From Vombatus ursinus (Eukaryota; Chordata; Mammalia; Diprotodontia; Vombatidae), in contig NW_020954702.1 of assembly GCF_900497805.2 (NCBI RefSeq), positions 293,791 through 357,790 on the forward strand: a stretch of 64,000 nucleotides of DNA. Direction: 5' to 3'. The position numbers were made by a program, and so were the translations under genes. Every line of letters begins with the position of its first letter. Positions within the stretch are counted from its first letter, which is position 1. The notes below the pieces were generated by a model. It was not told the origin of the DNA, did not search any database, and saw nothing but the letters and a program-made list of their open reading frames with translations. Positions 30,696 to 42,150 of this stretch are shown piece by piece.

Positions 30696-32165
30696 TTTTT
30701 TAAAAACATTTTTATTTAAAATTTTGAGTTCCAAATTCTATTCCTCTCTCCCTTTCTACCTCCCTGAGATGGTAAGCAATCAAATATAGGTTATACATGT
30801 TCAATTATGTAAAACATTTCCATATTAGTCATTTTGCATAAAAAGACTCAGTAAAAATGAAAAAAAAAAAGAAAAGGAAAAATAGCTTGAGTCTATATCC
30901 AATCAATATCAGTTCTTTCTCTAGAGGTGGATAGTCTGCTTCATCATTAGTCCTTTAGGATTGTCTTGGATCATCGTATTGCTGAGAATAGCTAATTCAT
31001 TCACAATTCTTCATCAAACAATACTGCTGTTACTGTGTACAATGTTCTCCTGGTTCTGTTCACTTCACTATGCGTCGATTCATGTAAGTCTTTCCAGATT
31101 TTTCTGAAATTTACCTGCTCATCATTTCTTATAGTACAATAATATTCCATTACAATCATATACCACAACTTGTTTAGCCATTCCCCAATTGAGGGACATC
31201 CCTTTGATTTCCAGTTCTTTGCCACCACAGAAAAAAGTTGCTGTAAAATTTTTTGTACAAATAGGTCCTTTTCCTTTTTTGAATATCTTTGGGGTATAGA
31301 CCTTGTAGTGATATTTATGGGTCAAAGGGTATGCACAGTTTTATAGTCCTTTGGGCATAGTTCCAAATTGCTCTCCAGAATGGTTGGATCAGTTCACTAC
31401 TCCACCAACAGTGCATTAGTGTCCCAGTTTTCCCACATCCCCTCCAACATCCAACATTTTCCTTTTTTGTTATATTAGCCAATCTGATCGGTGTGAGGTG
31501 GTACCTCAGAGTTGTTTTACTTTGCATTTCTCTAATCAATAGTGATTAGAGCATTTTTTCAAATGCCTATAGATAGCTTTGATTTCTTTGTGTAAAAACT
31601 GCCTGTTCATATCCTCAGACCATTTATCAATTGGGGAATGACTTGTATTTTATAAATTTGTCTCAGTTCTCTATATATTTGATAAATGAGGTCTTTATCA
31701 GAGATACTTGTTGCAAAATCCCCCCCCCCTGCAGTTTTCTGTTTTCCTTTTTAATTTTATATAATCAAAATGATCAATTTTACATTTTGTAATACTCTGT
31801 ATTTTCTTTGGTCCTAAATTCTTCCTTAATCCATAAATATGATAAATAAACTATTCCATGCTCTCTTAATTTGTTTATGGTATCACCCTTTATATGTAAA
31901 TCATGTAACCATTTTGACCTTATCTTGGTTTATGGTTTGAGATGTTGGTCTATACCTAGTTTTTGTCATACTGCTTTCCAATTTTCCCAGCAGTTTTTGT
32001 TAAATAATGAGTTTTTGTTCCAAAACCTTGGATCTTTGGGTTTATCATATGCTAGAATACTAGGGTCATTTACTGTAATGTAATTTGTACCTAATCTATT
32101 CTTCTGATCCACCACTCTATTTCTTAGCCAGTACCAGATTTATATAATGGATTTTTGAATCCTAA
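30696..32165 (-). repeat. L1 3' end, ORF2 C-terminal third plus 3'UTR
   Basis: On the minus strand this is one of the best preserved L1 pieces in the window. Translated segments read MIREMQSKTTLRYHLTPIRL, CWRGCGKTGTLMHCWW, SELIQPFWRAIWNYAQRTIK and IPFDP, the classical ORF2 C-terminal domain with its CxxC and HCWW motifs. These are followed by MEYYCTIRNDEQVNF and the 3'UTR with GAATTTGGAACTCAAAATTT-like sequence. The copy is 5'-truncated near 32165, and frame changes separate the pieces, so it is inactive. I did not find a clear target duplication. Confidence 0.92.
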
Positions 32166-33280
32166 GTAGAAATAAGAAAGATGAACCTTCAGATTTTTTG
32201 CTTGCTATGCCATCCCATCAAGCCAGTCTCTAGAATTTCTGGGAGCTAGAAAACTGAAACATAAATGTCAGATAATGATAAATGTTAGAGACAGAACTTT
32301 TTCTGTATAAAAAAGAGAAACAAAGTGAGTCAGCCCTCTTTGGTCCTGGTATCCCATCTTTGGTGCCACAAACTCCAGTGAAACATCTGGGAGTTGCCAC
32401 ACCCCACAAGATGATCTGAGGCTCTGTTCAGTTACCTAATAGATAACCATATTTAAGGCTGCCACAATTTCCCCTTATGCATTTAGAGAGTTTCCATACC
32501 TCTTCTCATCTCCTTTCCCCCAGCTGATAGAATATCACAGACCTCAGCACTGCCTGGATAGCTGAGCCTACTCTCTGGACACCTCAACTGATTACAAATA
32601 TTATGTTTCAGTAAATTTCATTAGGATATGTGTTCATTCCTCTCTGCATATGGTGTTTATTTTATCATAAAATCATGCATTTAGAGGGCAATTGCCACTA
32701 AATGCAGATATTATGGACTGAAGAATTTTATCATTTCCCCTGTCTGATTATTTCTGGGGACCTCCAAATTACACTAAAACAGGTATTGAGAAGAGTAAAA
32801 GACATTTTAATTACCAATTAAATGTCATGGATAACCTATAAACTGGCAACTTTATGATTTATTTCATGATTAGATTAATGATTCAGCAATTCTGGGACAT
32901 TTTGCCATCACCACTGTCTCCTTTCCACCTCATCCAGGGAGTTTCCAGCAGGAAACTAACAGTCATTCTGATATGTTTGACTCCCATGGTTCCATCCACC
33001 TGTCTGACTGACAAGAACCCAAATGGGTAACATGGATTTTAGCACCAAATATTCTCAATCAGATTCTATTAGATATTGCTGAATATTCACAAAACATGAT
33101 ATAACAAATAAGTTATCCCTGTGAACTACAAAAGCTGGTCATATAGGATTAGAGAGTATTATTGTTATATTGCAAGCCTTCCATTCCATCCAAGACAGCT
33201 CCAACTCACCTGATTCAGAGCAGTGTTATCTATCAGGTCCAAATAGCTAAGTGTACAACAAGGTCTAAATGAGTATGTAT
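32166..33280. other. Unassigned sequence
   Basis: No repeat family, RNA gene or exon was recognised. Confidence 0.5.
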
Positions 33281-33282
33281 AA

Positions 33283-34105
33283 TAATAACTTTGTATGCTA
33301 CTTTACTCTTTTCAAAATGTTTCTATAAAAAGGACCCACATGTACAAAAATATTTATAGCGGCTCTTTTTGTGGTGGCAAAGAATTGGAAATTGAAGGAA
33401 TGCCTATCAATTGGGGAATGGCTGAACAAGTTGTGGTATATGAATGTAATGGAATACTATTGTGCTATAAGAAATGATGAGCAGGCGAATTTCAGAAAAA
33501 CCTGGAAAAACGTGTATGGACTGATGCTGAGTAAAGTGAGCAGAACCAGGAGAATGTTGTGCGATGACTAACGTTGATAGACTTAACCTTTCTCAGCAAT
33601 GCAAAGATCTAAGACATCTCCAAAGGTTTCATGTTAGAAAATGCTATCCACATCCAAAGAAAGAACTATGGAGTTTGAATGCAGATTGAAGCATACTATT
33701 TGCTATTTTTTTCTTCTGTTTTGTTTTGTTTCCTCTTTCTTGTGGTTCCTCTCATTGGTTCTAATTCTTCCTTACAACATGACTAATGTGAAAATATGTT
33801 TAATAGGAATGTATATGTATAACCTATATCAGAAAATTTAAAACTCAAAAGCTTATGGAAGTGATTGTTGATAAATTAAAATAAATTAATAAAAAATAAA
33901 ATAAAAATGTTTCTACATACATTAGTTTATTTGACCCTCACAACAACTATGGGAGGTTGACAAAGCAAGTATTGTGAATTTTGAGGAATCTAAGGCTCAG
34001 AGAGATTAAATGACTTCTCTAAAATCATATAGTTCATGTGATTGGACTAGGTAATCATTAGATTTGAAATCTCGTGCTTTTCCCACTTCTTTATACTTCC
34101 CAGGT
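33283..34105 (-). repeat. MIR/THER1-like CORE-SINE split by an L1
   Basis: The left part (AATAATAACTTTGTATGCTA, CTTTACTCTTTTCAAAATG) and the right part from 33904 (TTTATTTGACCCTCACAACA, CTCAGAGAGATTAAATGACT, TGCTTTTCCCACTTC) form one reversed MIR-type SINE. An L1 lies between. Confidence 0.8.
33326..33903 (+). repeat. 5'-truncated L1 (578 bp) with 12-bp target duplication
   Basis: The insert begins in the last part of ORF2. Frames read CGGKELEIEGMPINWGMAEQ and MEYYCAIRNDEQANFRKTW. The 3'UTR follows, ending in an A-rich tail with AATAAA-like repeats. AAAATGTTTCTA flanks it at 33314-33325 and 33904-33915 without mismatch. This is the normal product of target-primed reverse transcription. It is comparatively young, given the perfect duplication and moderately intact frames. 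Confidence 0.95.
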
Positions 34106-34119
34106 AGAAACTTGAAATA

Positions 34120-34315
34120 ATGGATTTGAATCATAGGACCTAGGTATGAATTGCCTCTATTATTTATTCATTGTGACTATAGATTAGCAATTTAATCCTT
34201 AATTTAACCTTCTGCACCCTTGTTTCCTGTTCTGTTAAATGAGGGGGTTGTAGGTGAAAACCTTTAATGCCCCTTCTAACTCTAAATTAATGATCCTGTG
34301 ATAACCATTCTACCT
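34120..34315 (+). repeat. MIR3-like SINE
   Basis: GGATTTGAATCATAGGACCT, TTTAACCTTCTGCACCCTTG, TTAAATGAGGGGGTTGTAGG and CCCCTTCTAACTCTAAATTA follow the forward MIR3-type consensus. Confidence 0.75.
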
Positions 34316-34745
34316 CCTATGCTGCTGGACTCCTCTCCCATATACTCTGTCAAAATTTAACTGCTCTACATGCCATTCCATTAGAGATTTGCATTCTGTA
34401 GAAAAAAAGTTAATTGTATAATATATTACTGGGGCCAAATATGTTAATACCCTAATAATACCTATTATACCTACTCAACCTAGGTAACATATTAGCATCT
34501 TAACATGGGGTTTGGCAATAATCCCCTAACCCAAAGAAGTGAGAATTTTAGACACCAAGGCCTGTTGGTGGCCGATGAGAAGAGGTAATTTTAGTCAAGT
34601 GCCTCTCTAGTCACAACATGTTGGTAGCTGCCCGTTTTGTTTATGAATAGACCCAGATTTGCTGGGGAAGAACCAATAAATTACTCTCAAGGAACTTAGC
34701 TTCCTAAGTGATCCCTCCCTTCATTATCTCCAATCTAATCTGACA
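34316..34745. other. Unassigned sequence
   Basis: No repeat family or gene was recognised. Confidence 0.45.
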
Positions 34746-34749
34746 TCCA

Positions 34750-36990
34750 CCCAGATACCAAATTGACATTACTAAAGCATGGCTGACCATGTCATTTCCC
34801 TTCTCTAGAATTTTCAGTGGCTAGTAATTGCCTCTAAACTTTTAAAAGTGTATATAGATTCAGATTAGAAGGGTGGGGTGAATAGATAAGGGAAGAATTT
34901 TAGGGGGTTTGCTAAAATAAGGAGTAAGAGGGTAAGAGAAGATAAGGTAACCGAGACAGGGTAAAAAGAGAGGTTGAGAAGGAAAATAGTGAATAAAAAT
35001 AAAATGGAGGGAAATTCTTAAATTATAACTGTAACTTTGAATGTTAATTAGAAAAATAATAACAAAATCCATTTGGAAAAACAAAAGTCAATATCAAAGG
35101 AAATAATGAAAAAAAAGTGTAAAGGGAGAATGTTTAGTTGTCCCAGGTCTTAAACTATATTAAAAGTCAGTAATTATCAAAACTATCTGATACTAGCTAA
35201 GAAATAGAAGGGTAGATCAATGGAATGGAGTAGACATACAATTTACAGCAGCAAATAAACATAACAATAAGTGTAAAGACTTAAGATTTTGGGATAAGAA
35301 TTTATTATTTGGTAAAAACTGTTAGGAAAACTGGAAATCAGTATGACAGAAACTGGGCACAGACCAATATCTTATACCATTTACCAAGATAAAGTTAAAA
35401 TGCATACATGACCTAGATATAAAGATAGATTTTACAAGAAAATTAGAAGAGCATGGAACATATTACTTATCATATTTATGGATAGATGAACAATTTATGA
35501 ATAAACAAGAGATAGAGAGTAAAGTTAGATGTAAAATGGAAAATTTTAATTTCATTAAATTAAAAACGGGTTGTACAAATAAAACAAGTGTAGCCAAGAT
35601 TAGAAAAAAAAGCAGAAAAATTGGGGGAAAAATTATATAGACAATTTTTCAGATAAAGGTCTCATATCTAAAATATATAAAGAACTTTGTCAAATCTGTA
35701 AGAATATGAGTCATTTCCCAATTAACAAATGGTCAAAGGATATAAACAGGCAGTTTTTCAATAAAGAAATCAAAACAATTAATATTCATATGAAAAAATG
35801 CTATAAATTATTACTGATTAGAGAAATGCAAATTAAAACAACCTTGAGAAATCATTGTACCCCTACCAGATTGGCTAAAATGATAGAAGGGGAAAATGAC
35901 AAATGTTGGATGGTGTGTGGAAAAATTAAGACATTAATTCATTTTTGGTGGAATTGTGAACTGATCCAACCATTTTGGAGAGCAATCTGGAATTACACCC
36001 AAAGTGTTATTAAACTACCTATACCCTTTGACTCAGCTATACCAGTATTTGGTCTGTTTCTAAAGATACTTAGGGAAAAAATTTTTTAAAAAACCCTATG
36101 TTTTCCGAAATGTTTATAAAAGCTCTCTTTGTGGTAGCATAGAACTGGAAATTGCATGAATGCCTATCAATTGGGGAATGGCTGAGCAAGTTGTGTATAT
36201 GATTGTGATGGAATACTACTGTGCTATAAGAAATGATTGAACTCAGTGATTTTAGAAAAACATGGAGAGACTTGAACGAAATAATGAAGAGTGAAATGAG
36301 CAGAACCAAGAGAACATTGTATACAGCAATAGCAATATTGTTTTAAGAACAACTTTGAGTGAATGAATTATTTTGAGTATTATAAATACCCGAATTAACT
36401 ATAAATGACATATGAAGAAAGATACTTTCTGCATCCAGAAAAAGAACTGACAAATAGAATTATATGTAGAATAATTTAAAACATACATATGTATTTGTGT
36501 CTGATGGTAGCCATCTCTAATGTGAAAGAAGGAGGGAAGGAAAAAAAGAAACGTACTTAACAATTTTGTTGCATATTTGAAAGGAATAGCAAGTTGTGCA
36601 TAGTAACTTTGCAGTTTCATGTGCAACGATCTTTTTTATTGTACTGTTATTGTTTCATTCCACAAATTAAAAATAAAATTTAAAAAAAGAATGAAAAAAA
36701 AGAAACCTTTCACCATCTGTCTCCAGCCTACTTTCCAAGCTTATTACACATTTTTTACCTTCATGTATTTTGCATTCCAGACAAACTGTCCCATTTTCTA
36801 TTCCCCATATGGGATATGCTATTATCACCTCCACAATTACACAAATTACCTAAACCCCATGCCTGGAATACCTTCTCTTCTCATCTCTACCTACTAGAAT
36901 CCCTGACTTCCTTCAAGGTTCAGCCTACATCCCACCTCCCACACGAACACCATCCTGATCCTTCCAGTTGTTAAAGGTGTCCAGTGTTAA
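34750..36990 (+). repeat. L2-type LINE 3' region split by an L1
   Basis: The left part at 34750-34855 (TGGCTGACCATGTCATTTCC, TTTTCAGTGGCTAGTAATTG) and the right part at 36695-36990 (CACCATCTGTCTCCAGCCTA, CATGCCTGGAATACCTTCTC, TTCCTTCAAGGTTCAGCCTA, CATCCTGATCC) are consecutive parts of one L2 ORF2 C-terminus. The L1 at 34856-36690 separates them. The consecutive order is the evidence that they belong together. Confidence 0.75.
34856..36690 (+). repeat. L1 with an internal ORF2 deletion
   Basis: The 5' 190 bases look like the spacer before L1 ORF2 (purine-rich, ending near ATTATAACTGTAACTTTGAA, the usual start of ORF2). From about 35045 the sequence is already in the last third of ORF2 (AAATCCATTTGGAAAAACAA). 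Then come SFWDKN-type and ISKIYKELCQICKNMSHFPI-type segments and a 127-codon open frame at 35706-36089 with LLIREMQIKTTLRNHCTPTR, HFWWNCELIQPFWRAIWNY and IPFDSAIPVFGLF. The endonuclease and reverse transcriptase domains are absent. The 3'UTR and A-rich tail end near 36690. It cannot move on its own. Confidence 0.85.
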
Positions 36991-37482
36991 ATACACTGAA
37001 TTACAAGTTTAGTTACTGAATTTCTAGTTCCATCACTAGTGCCATTTCAAAATAATCATTTAATGTCTACTAGTTTCAGAAGATACTTTTTTCTATATTT
37101 TGTAATTGTGTTTATGCCATCTTCCCCAAACCAACCCATAGAATTCCCCCCTAAAAAACTCCTCAATTCGTAGAAAAAACTGTATTTGCTGACAGAGCTG
37201 TGGTCTGTGGTTCACCTTGCCATTTAACGCCTAGCATTTGTACCCTTGCTTACTTACCAAAAGAAATGTTTAAGAAATTTGTGGTTTAAATATTAAAGAA
37301 AATTAGTTCTGATGTAAAGGAAACGAAATGAGTAGCAAACAACTCAAGCCCTCCAACTTTTACCCACATAGTTTTCAAGAACTGATATCTCAGCTGGTTT
37401 TTATTAGTCTGTGAAAGAAATCTATTTGGTTTATTTTCCTTCTACTTATTATATTATTGTGTATTATTCCTTCTACTTACTA
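36991..37482. other. Unassigned sequence
   Basis: No repeat family was recognised. TTCCTTCTACTTA occurs twice, at 37436-37448 and 37467-37479, marking a short tandem duplication with a 31-base period. Confidence 0.5.
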
Positions 37483-37669
37483 TAATTATTTATTTATAAT
37501 TCAAATTTTATTTGAATAAAACTGACATAACCTTAAGCCAGTGCTCATGATTCATTTTCACTTTCCTAATCAAAATGTTGTTTCACAAGGCCCTGATTAT
37601 GTTCCAAACGCTATGGTATTATCTTTTTCCTAGTTGACTGACAGAAAGCAAATAACAGGCATGATCTGT
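37483..37669 (+). repeat. Direct duplication, copy A (187 bp)
   Basis: The 187 bases from TAATTATTTATTTATAAT to GGCATGATCTGT recur at 38550-38736 in the same orientation, 1067 bases downstream. By eye there are only two differences (one T/C near 37501/38568, one G/A at a CpG near 37608/38675) and no gaps. The unit is not a repeat family I know. Confidence 0.95.
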
Positions 37670-38549
37670 TTGATTCATGGTTGATTCTTTTAGAAAAAAA
37701 AAAAAAAGGCAAAGCAATGAATAAAAGAGAAAAAATGCCCTGTTCAATTCTCAGATTCTTTCTTCTTCCTCCTCTGTCCAATCATTGTTTGATTTTAAAT
37801 CTTTTTCCTTCTCTAAAAAAAAAAATTGTGCTATAATTTTTAAAAAAACTAGTCTCTTTTGAAAAAATTTTCAAAATGCTTTCTCAAATTTTTATGTAGA
37901 CCCATCTTGTGATATCATAAATTAAGCATTGGAAAATTTCTTTTTTGCCATTTGCATTACTGGGAAACTGTCTTCTCATGAAGGCAATCTACTCGAATAC
38001 ATTCTTTGTTAGCAATTTTGGTTAGAACGGCAGATTCTCAAGTGCCCCTGGTCCCTGTGTCCTCTTTGGAACACCACTTGTTTAGGGAGGGAGTACTTTG
38101 CAGCATTCAGCAGTTTGGTTCTGGACCATTTTCACAGTGAGTCAGAAATGGTACTAGCATTATGAAAGATCCCTCCTCCTATGACCCACATCTCCAATTA
38201 GCTGAATTACTCTATCAAGGCACATCATAGGAAGATTTAAAGCAGAAACTATTACTGTGCCAATTATAAGACCTACTGTGCCAGCTAACAGGCAAGCAAA
38301 TCTTTCCTGGCCAGCTTACAACAAGGTGGTTCTTGCAAACACAGCAGATCTACTTTGATTTAGAGCCTTCCATTACCATAACTTTGTAATTATCATCTGC
38401 AGCTGATGAGAAAGAAGGCACAGACCCTATGTGGGGATCTAGGTATATGATTAAAAAAATGCTTTTTCTAGAATGAACCTTTGTATTTGATTTTTCATCT
38501 CCCCTTAACCAATTAATCATGAATTTTGTTTGTATTTATTTATAATCTG
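37670..38549. other. Unassigned sequence between the duplicate copies
   Basis: About 880 bases with no recognised repeat or gene. A-runs lie at 37697-37708 and 37816-37826. Confidence 0.5.
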
Positions 38550-38736
38550 TAATTATTTATTTATAATCCAAATTTTATTTGAATAAAACTGACATAACCT
38601 TAAGCCAGTGCTCATGATTCATTTTCACTTTCCTAATCAAAATGTTGTTTCACAAGGCCCTGATTATGTTCCAAACACTATGGTATTATCTTTTTCCTAG
38701 TTGACTGACAGAAAGCAAATAACAGGCATGATCTGT
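38550..38736 (+). repeat. Direct duplication, copy B (187 bp)
   Basis: Second copy of the unit at 37483-37669. Outside the unit the flanks of A and B do not match, apart from general AT-richness on the left, so the duplication boundaries are sharp. Copy B is followed directly by a MIR-type SINE, copy A is not. Confidence 0.95.
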
Positions 38737-38751
38737 GAAATATTGTTCCCT

Positions 38752-38995
38752 TGTAATAATAATACTAGCTAGCAATTATATAGCTCTCTAAGGTTTGCAA
38801 AGCACTTTACAAATATTTTATCATTTAATCTTCATCACAACCCTGAGAAGTAGCTGCTATTGCTATACCCATATACAGATGACAAAATGGAGACAGAGTG
38901 ATTAGGTAACTTGCCCAGGGTCATATACTTAGTAAGTGTCTGCGGCTGATTCAAGCTCAGGCCTGATTCCAGGTCCAACACTCTATGTCCAGCAG
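38752..38995 (-). repeat. MIR/THER1-like CORE-SINE
   Basis: TAATAATACTAGCTAGCAAT, AAGGTTTGCAAAGCACTTTA, CTTGCCCAGGGTCATATACT and GATTCCAGGTCCAACACTCT give the reversed element over nearly its whole length. Confidence 0.92.
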
Positions 38996-39009
38996 ATATA
39001 TATATATAT

Positions 39010-39042
<33 letters not shown>

Positions 39043-39110
39043 CATATATATATATATATATCTACATACACACACACATACATATATACATATGCATATA
39101 TATGTAAATA
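38996..39110. repeat. (TA)n/(CATA)n microsatellite
   Basis: TA, CATA and ACAC units. CTATGTCCAG stands immediately before and again after the tract, so the flank was duplicated when it arose or expanded. Confidence 0.95.
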
Positions 39111-39481
39111 CATCTATGTCCAGATGAAGATACGTAGTGCCTCATATGTAACTGACATTCAGTGAATACCACATCTCATAAAACATTATTTAGAAGTAAA
39201 TGCTCATACTGTATATATTATTTTTGTAATTTTTTATATTTGTAAATATAATTCATTGAGCATAGATTTCTTCACTTTATAACTTTAAACAAGTCTTTTA
39301 GTTCTTTTCCACATGTTTAACAACTGGCTCTCTCAAAAAATATGCATGATGTACTTTTAAGTATAATCTGCACAATTATTAACATTTTCCCCATTATTTT
39401 CTTAAGTTTAGAAAATCAGTAAACCAAGGCCTCATTTTTAATGTTTGCTGAATTCTGAGGTGTAAATGCTCACACTGAAAA

Positions 39482-39680
39482 TTTATTTATTTTTTAATAA
39501 CATTTTTCTTTTTTTAAAAAAAATTTATTTTTAGTTTTCAATATTCACTTTTATAAGATTTTGAGTTCCAAATGTTTTCTCCTCTCCCCTCCCCAAGATG
39601 GCATGCGATCTGATATAGGCTATACATGTGCAATCGTATAAGTTGGTCATCACTACAATATTGCTGTTACTGTCACACTG
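39482..39680 (-). repeat. L1 3' end, internally shortened
   Basis: The plus strand has TTATTTTTAGTTTTCAATAT, TTTATAAGATTTTGAGTTCC and GGCTATACATGTGCAATCGT. It then passes directly to TTGGTCATCACTACAATATT, which in complete copies (for example 43020-43275) lies about 230 bases further on. The middle of the 3' region is missing. Confidence 0.8.
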
Positions 39681-39754
39681 AAAATGTAACAATTGGCTCT
39701 TGAGAGCCAGTATGACTTAGCTCTGGAATACCACTGTTTATGTACTTTTATTAG

Positions 39755-39885
39755 TCTTAGGCAAAAATTATTTATTAAGCATTTACTATGTTCTAGGGAC
39801 TATGGTGTGTTGGGAGGTATACATAAAAACAAAAAGAAAGATAGTCCCTGCTCCCAAGGAACTGACCTTCTAATGGGGTGTTGAA
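39755..39885 (-). repeat. L2-type 3' end
   Basis: TTATTTATTAAGCATTTACT, ATGTTCTAGGGACTATGGTG and AGTCCCTGCTCCCAAGGAAC, then TTCTAATGGGG, give the reversed L2 3' end. It stops where the LTR-like segment begins. Confidence 0.75.
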
Positions 39886-40617
39886 AGGAAAATTCTTCAT
39901 TTGGGCTTTCCCCTTGATTAACAAGGCAAAACTCAGGACAGAGAATTGAAAGGATTTTGTTGTAAGTATGTCAAGGTAGCAACACATTGACATTGACTGA
40001 TTTCAGAAGATCAGCAGTGGCTTCAGGGTGGGAACAGCTTTTATAAGTAACTTTAAGACAATTCAGATTAAGTCCATCGAAAGAAGTTGGGCCCTTGCAT
40101 CTCAATTCCTCCCCAATATGGCACGAATGTGACAGTTTTCAGGTGGGCTACATGACAAAGATCACATGTAAAAACAGCTGCATGCTTAGTATGTCCTTCT
40201 CCACCAGAGCCTCCCCCAACACTGACTGATAAGTACAGCTAGGAACAATGGGTACCTGAGTCAACATAACTTTAATGTAACTTTAAAGACAGAGATACAA
40301 AAGGGAACTGAAAAGTGGAGGTAGCATGCTTGGGAGTGAGTGTTGAAGAATGGTTTTGAAGTCCAAAAGGTCAGGAGCAGAACTGGGAGTGGAATGAAAA
40401 TGGGTTCATCTGGGCTTCTCCACAAAACAGAGGCACTAGGAGAAATTCATCAGTAGGAGAAGGGAGCTGGCCTGCTTGAGCAATATTCCAAGGTGAGAAG
40501 ACCACAGGGCATGGAAGTCCCATTTGCCAAAGGCAGTTCCAGGATGAGATGGAGCTGGGAGGATTTAAGAAATAGGAAGATGAGGAATATTTCTCTTTTT
40601 TGATGAACTCCTGTTTC
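39886..40617 (-). mobile_element. Probable LTR (ERV), boundaries provisional
   Basis: On the minus strand the segment ends in CCTTTCAACA and has a TATA box (plus CTTTTATAAG at 40036-40045) about 150 bases before that end. The right-hand (5') boundary is uncertain; TGTTTCA near 40617 is one candidate. No target duplication could be shown and no internal viral sequence was seen. A fossil inside or next to the L2 tail. Confidence 0.4.
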
Positions 40618-40699
40618 ATATAGTATCATTTTATTAAGCAGAATAATTTATTGCCTGCAAATGGAGAATTGAGAAGTACTCCGCTTGAGTACTCTCTTC

Positions 40700-40950
40700 A
40701 TAAGTAGGGTAGCCTAGAGGACAGTATGTTTGTCTTAGAGTTGGAAAGACCTGGTTTTGAAACCTGACTCTGTGTGTCCTTTAGCAAGTCACTTAAAACT
40801 ATTTGAGATTCAGTTTCCTCAACTAGAAAATGGGAATAATATTAGCTATCTCACAGCATTATTTGTGAGGATCAAATACAATCATGTATGTTAAATGTTT
40901 TACAAACTTTAAAGTATTATGTGAGCTGCTCTGATAACGATGATATTATT
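40700..40950 (+). repeat. MIR-type SINE, near full length
   Basis: GTAGCCTAGAGGACAGTATG, AGTCACTTAAAACTATTTGA, TTCAGTTTCCTCAACTAGAA, ATCTCACAGCATTATTTGTG and TTACAAACTTTAAAGTATTA follow the forward MIR-type element from head to 3' end. Confidence 0.88.
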
Positions 40951-41189
40951 AATTATGATACCCTCATGCCAAATGCTACGCTGTGAACATAGTTGAAGTC
41001 TTGGAAGTCTTAAGCCAGAAAGCTATTGTGTGTTAGACTCATGGATACAGAAGGGATCTCTTGATTATAGTAGATGTTTTAGATTCTATAGCACATAATC
41101 TGTATTATTTATTGATAGTCATTTGTCATATACTATATTATTATTTATTGCAATTCCATATTTATAAACCTCTTGAAGGAAGGGACTTT

Positions 41190-42150
41190 GCACATTCAGT
41201 ATTTATAGCATTAATTAATCAATGTTTATTAATAATTTTATTAAAAATATTTATTAAGCCCCCTGTTGTATGTCCAGGTGACAGGGATAAAAATGCAAAA
41301 GCAAAGAAGCCCCTTCCCTAAAGGATCTTACATGCTACTGGGGGATATGGCATGTTCATAGATAAATAAATGTAGGTTATATCACAACACAATAATCTAG
41401 GGGTGAATCTAGCAACTAGAGGAATTCAAAAGGCCTTTTCAAGGGTGTGGAATTGAATTGCAAATGGAACCAAGAGTTTCAGGCAGTGGAGATAATGAGA
41501 AACATCACATGCTTGGGGAACAATCGTTTGTAAGGTTGAAGAGAAGATAGCATATCTTTATAGGAAATAGCAAATAAACAAATTTGACTAATGCCAAGAG
41601 TGGTGAGGGAGGGAAATCCTGATCTGGTAATCAGCTTAGATAAGTAGGCTGTAGTTAGATTGTGAAGGAATTTAAAGGCCAGACAGAAGAGTTCATATTT
41701 TGTCCTAGAGGGAATGGGAGCCACCGATATAATCAGATGTGTACTTTGGGAATATTAATTTGGCATCTGTGTTGGGTTGGAGGGATGAAACTAGTATTTA
41801 TTGGAATTAAGAGGCTATTGTAATTGTCTAGGTAACAGGTGATGAAGACCTCAACTTTGGTGGCTATGGTGTGAGTAGAGGAAGGAAGTGGATATGAGAG
41901 ATGTCCAAGAAACTGAATCAACAAAACTTGACAACTAACTGGAAATGGGGAATGAAGGAGAAAGAGGACGACCTAATACTAACTTCTGAGTGACTGGTAA
42001 GATACCTTTGATAGAAATAAGAAACTTAGAAGCTGAGTGAGTTTAGAGGAAAAGATAAAAAAGTTTTATTTTGAACATGTTGAGTTTGTGATGTTGGTGG
42101 AACACACTGGTAGAGATATCTAGCAGGCAGTTCAGGATAGATAGTGCCTT
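41190..42150 (-). repeat. L2-type LINE, RT C-terminus to 3' end
   Basis: The plus strand starts with the reversed 3' end (AATATTTATTAAGCCCCCTG, CCTTCCCTAAAGGATCTTAC). On the minus strand a frame at 41479-41724 reads PIPSRTKYELFCLAFKFLHN then LTTAYLSKLI, the family segment usually seen as FRIKYKLLTLAFKALHNLAPAYLS in pieces. Further on the plus strand has TTTTGAACATGTTGAGTTTG, the antisense of the KLNMSKTE region of the palm. Stops are frequent; it is inactive. Confidence 0.85.
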
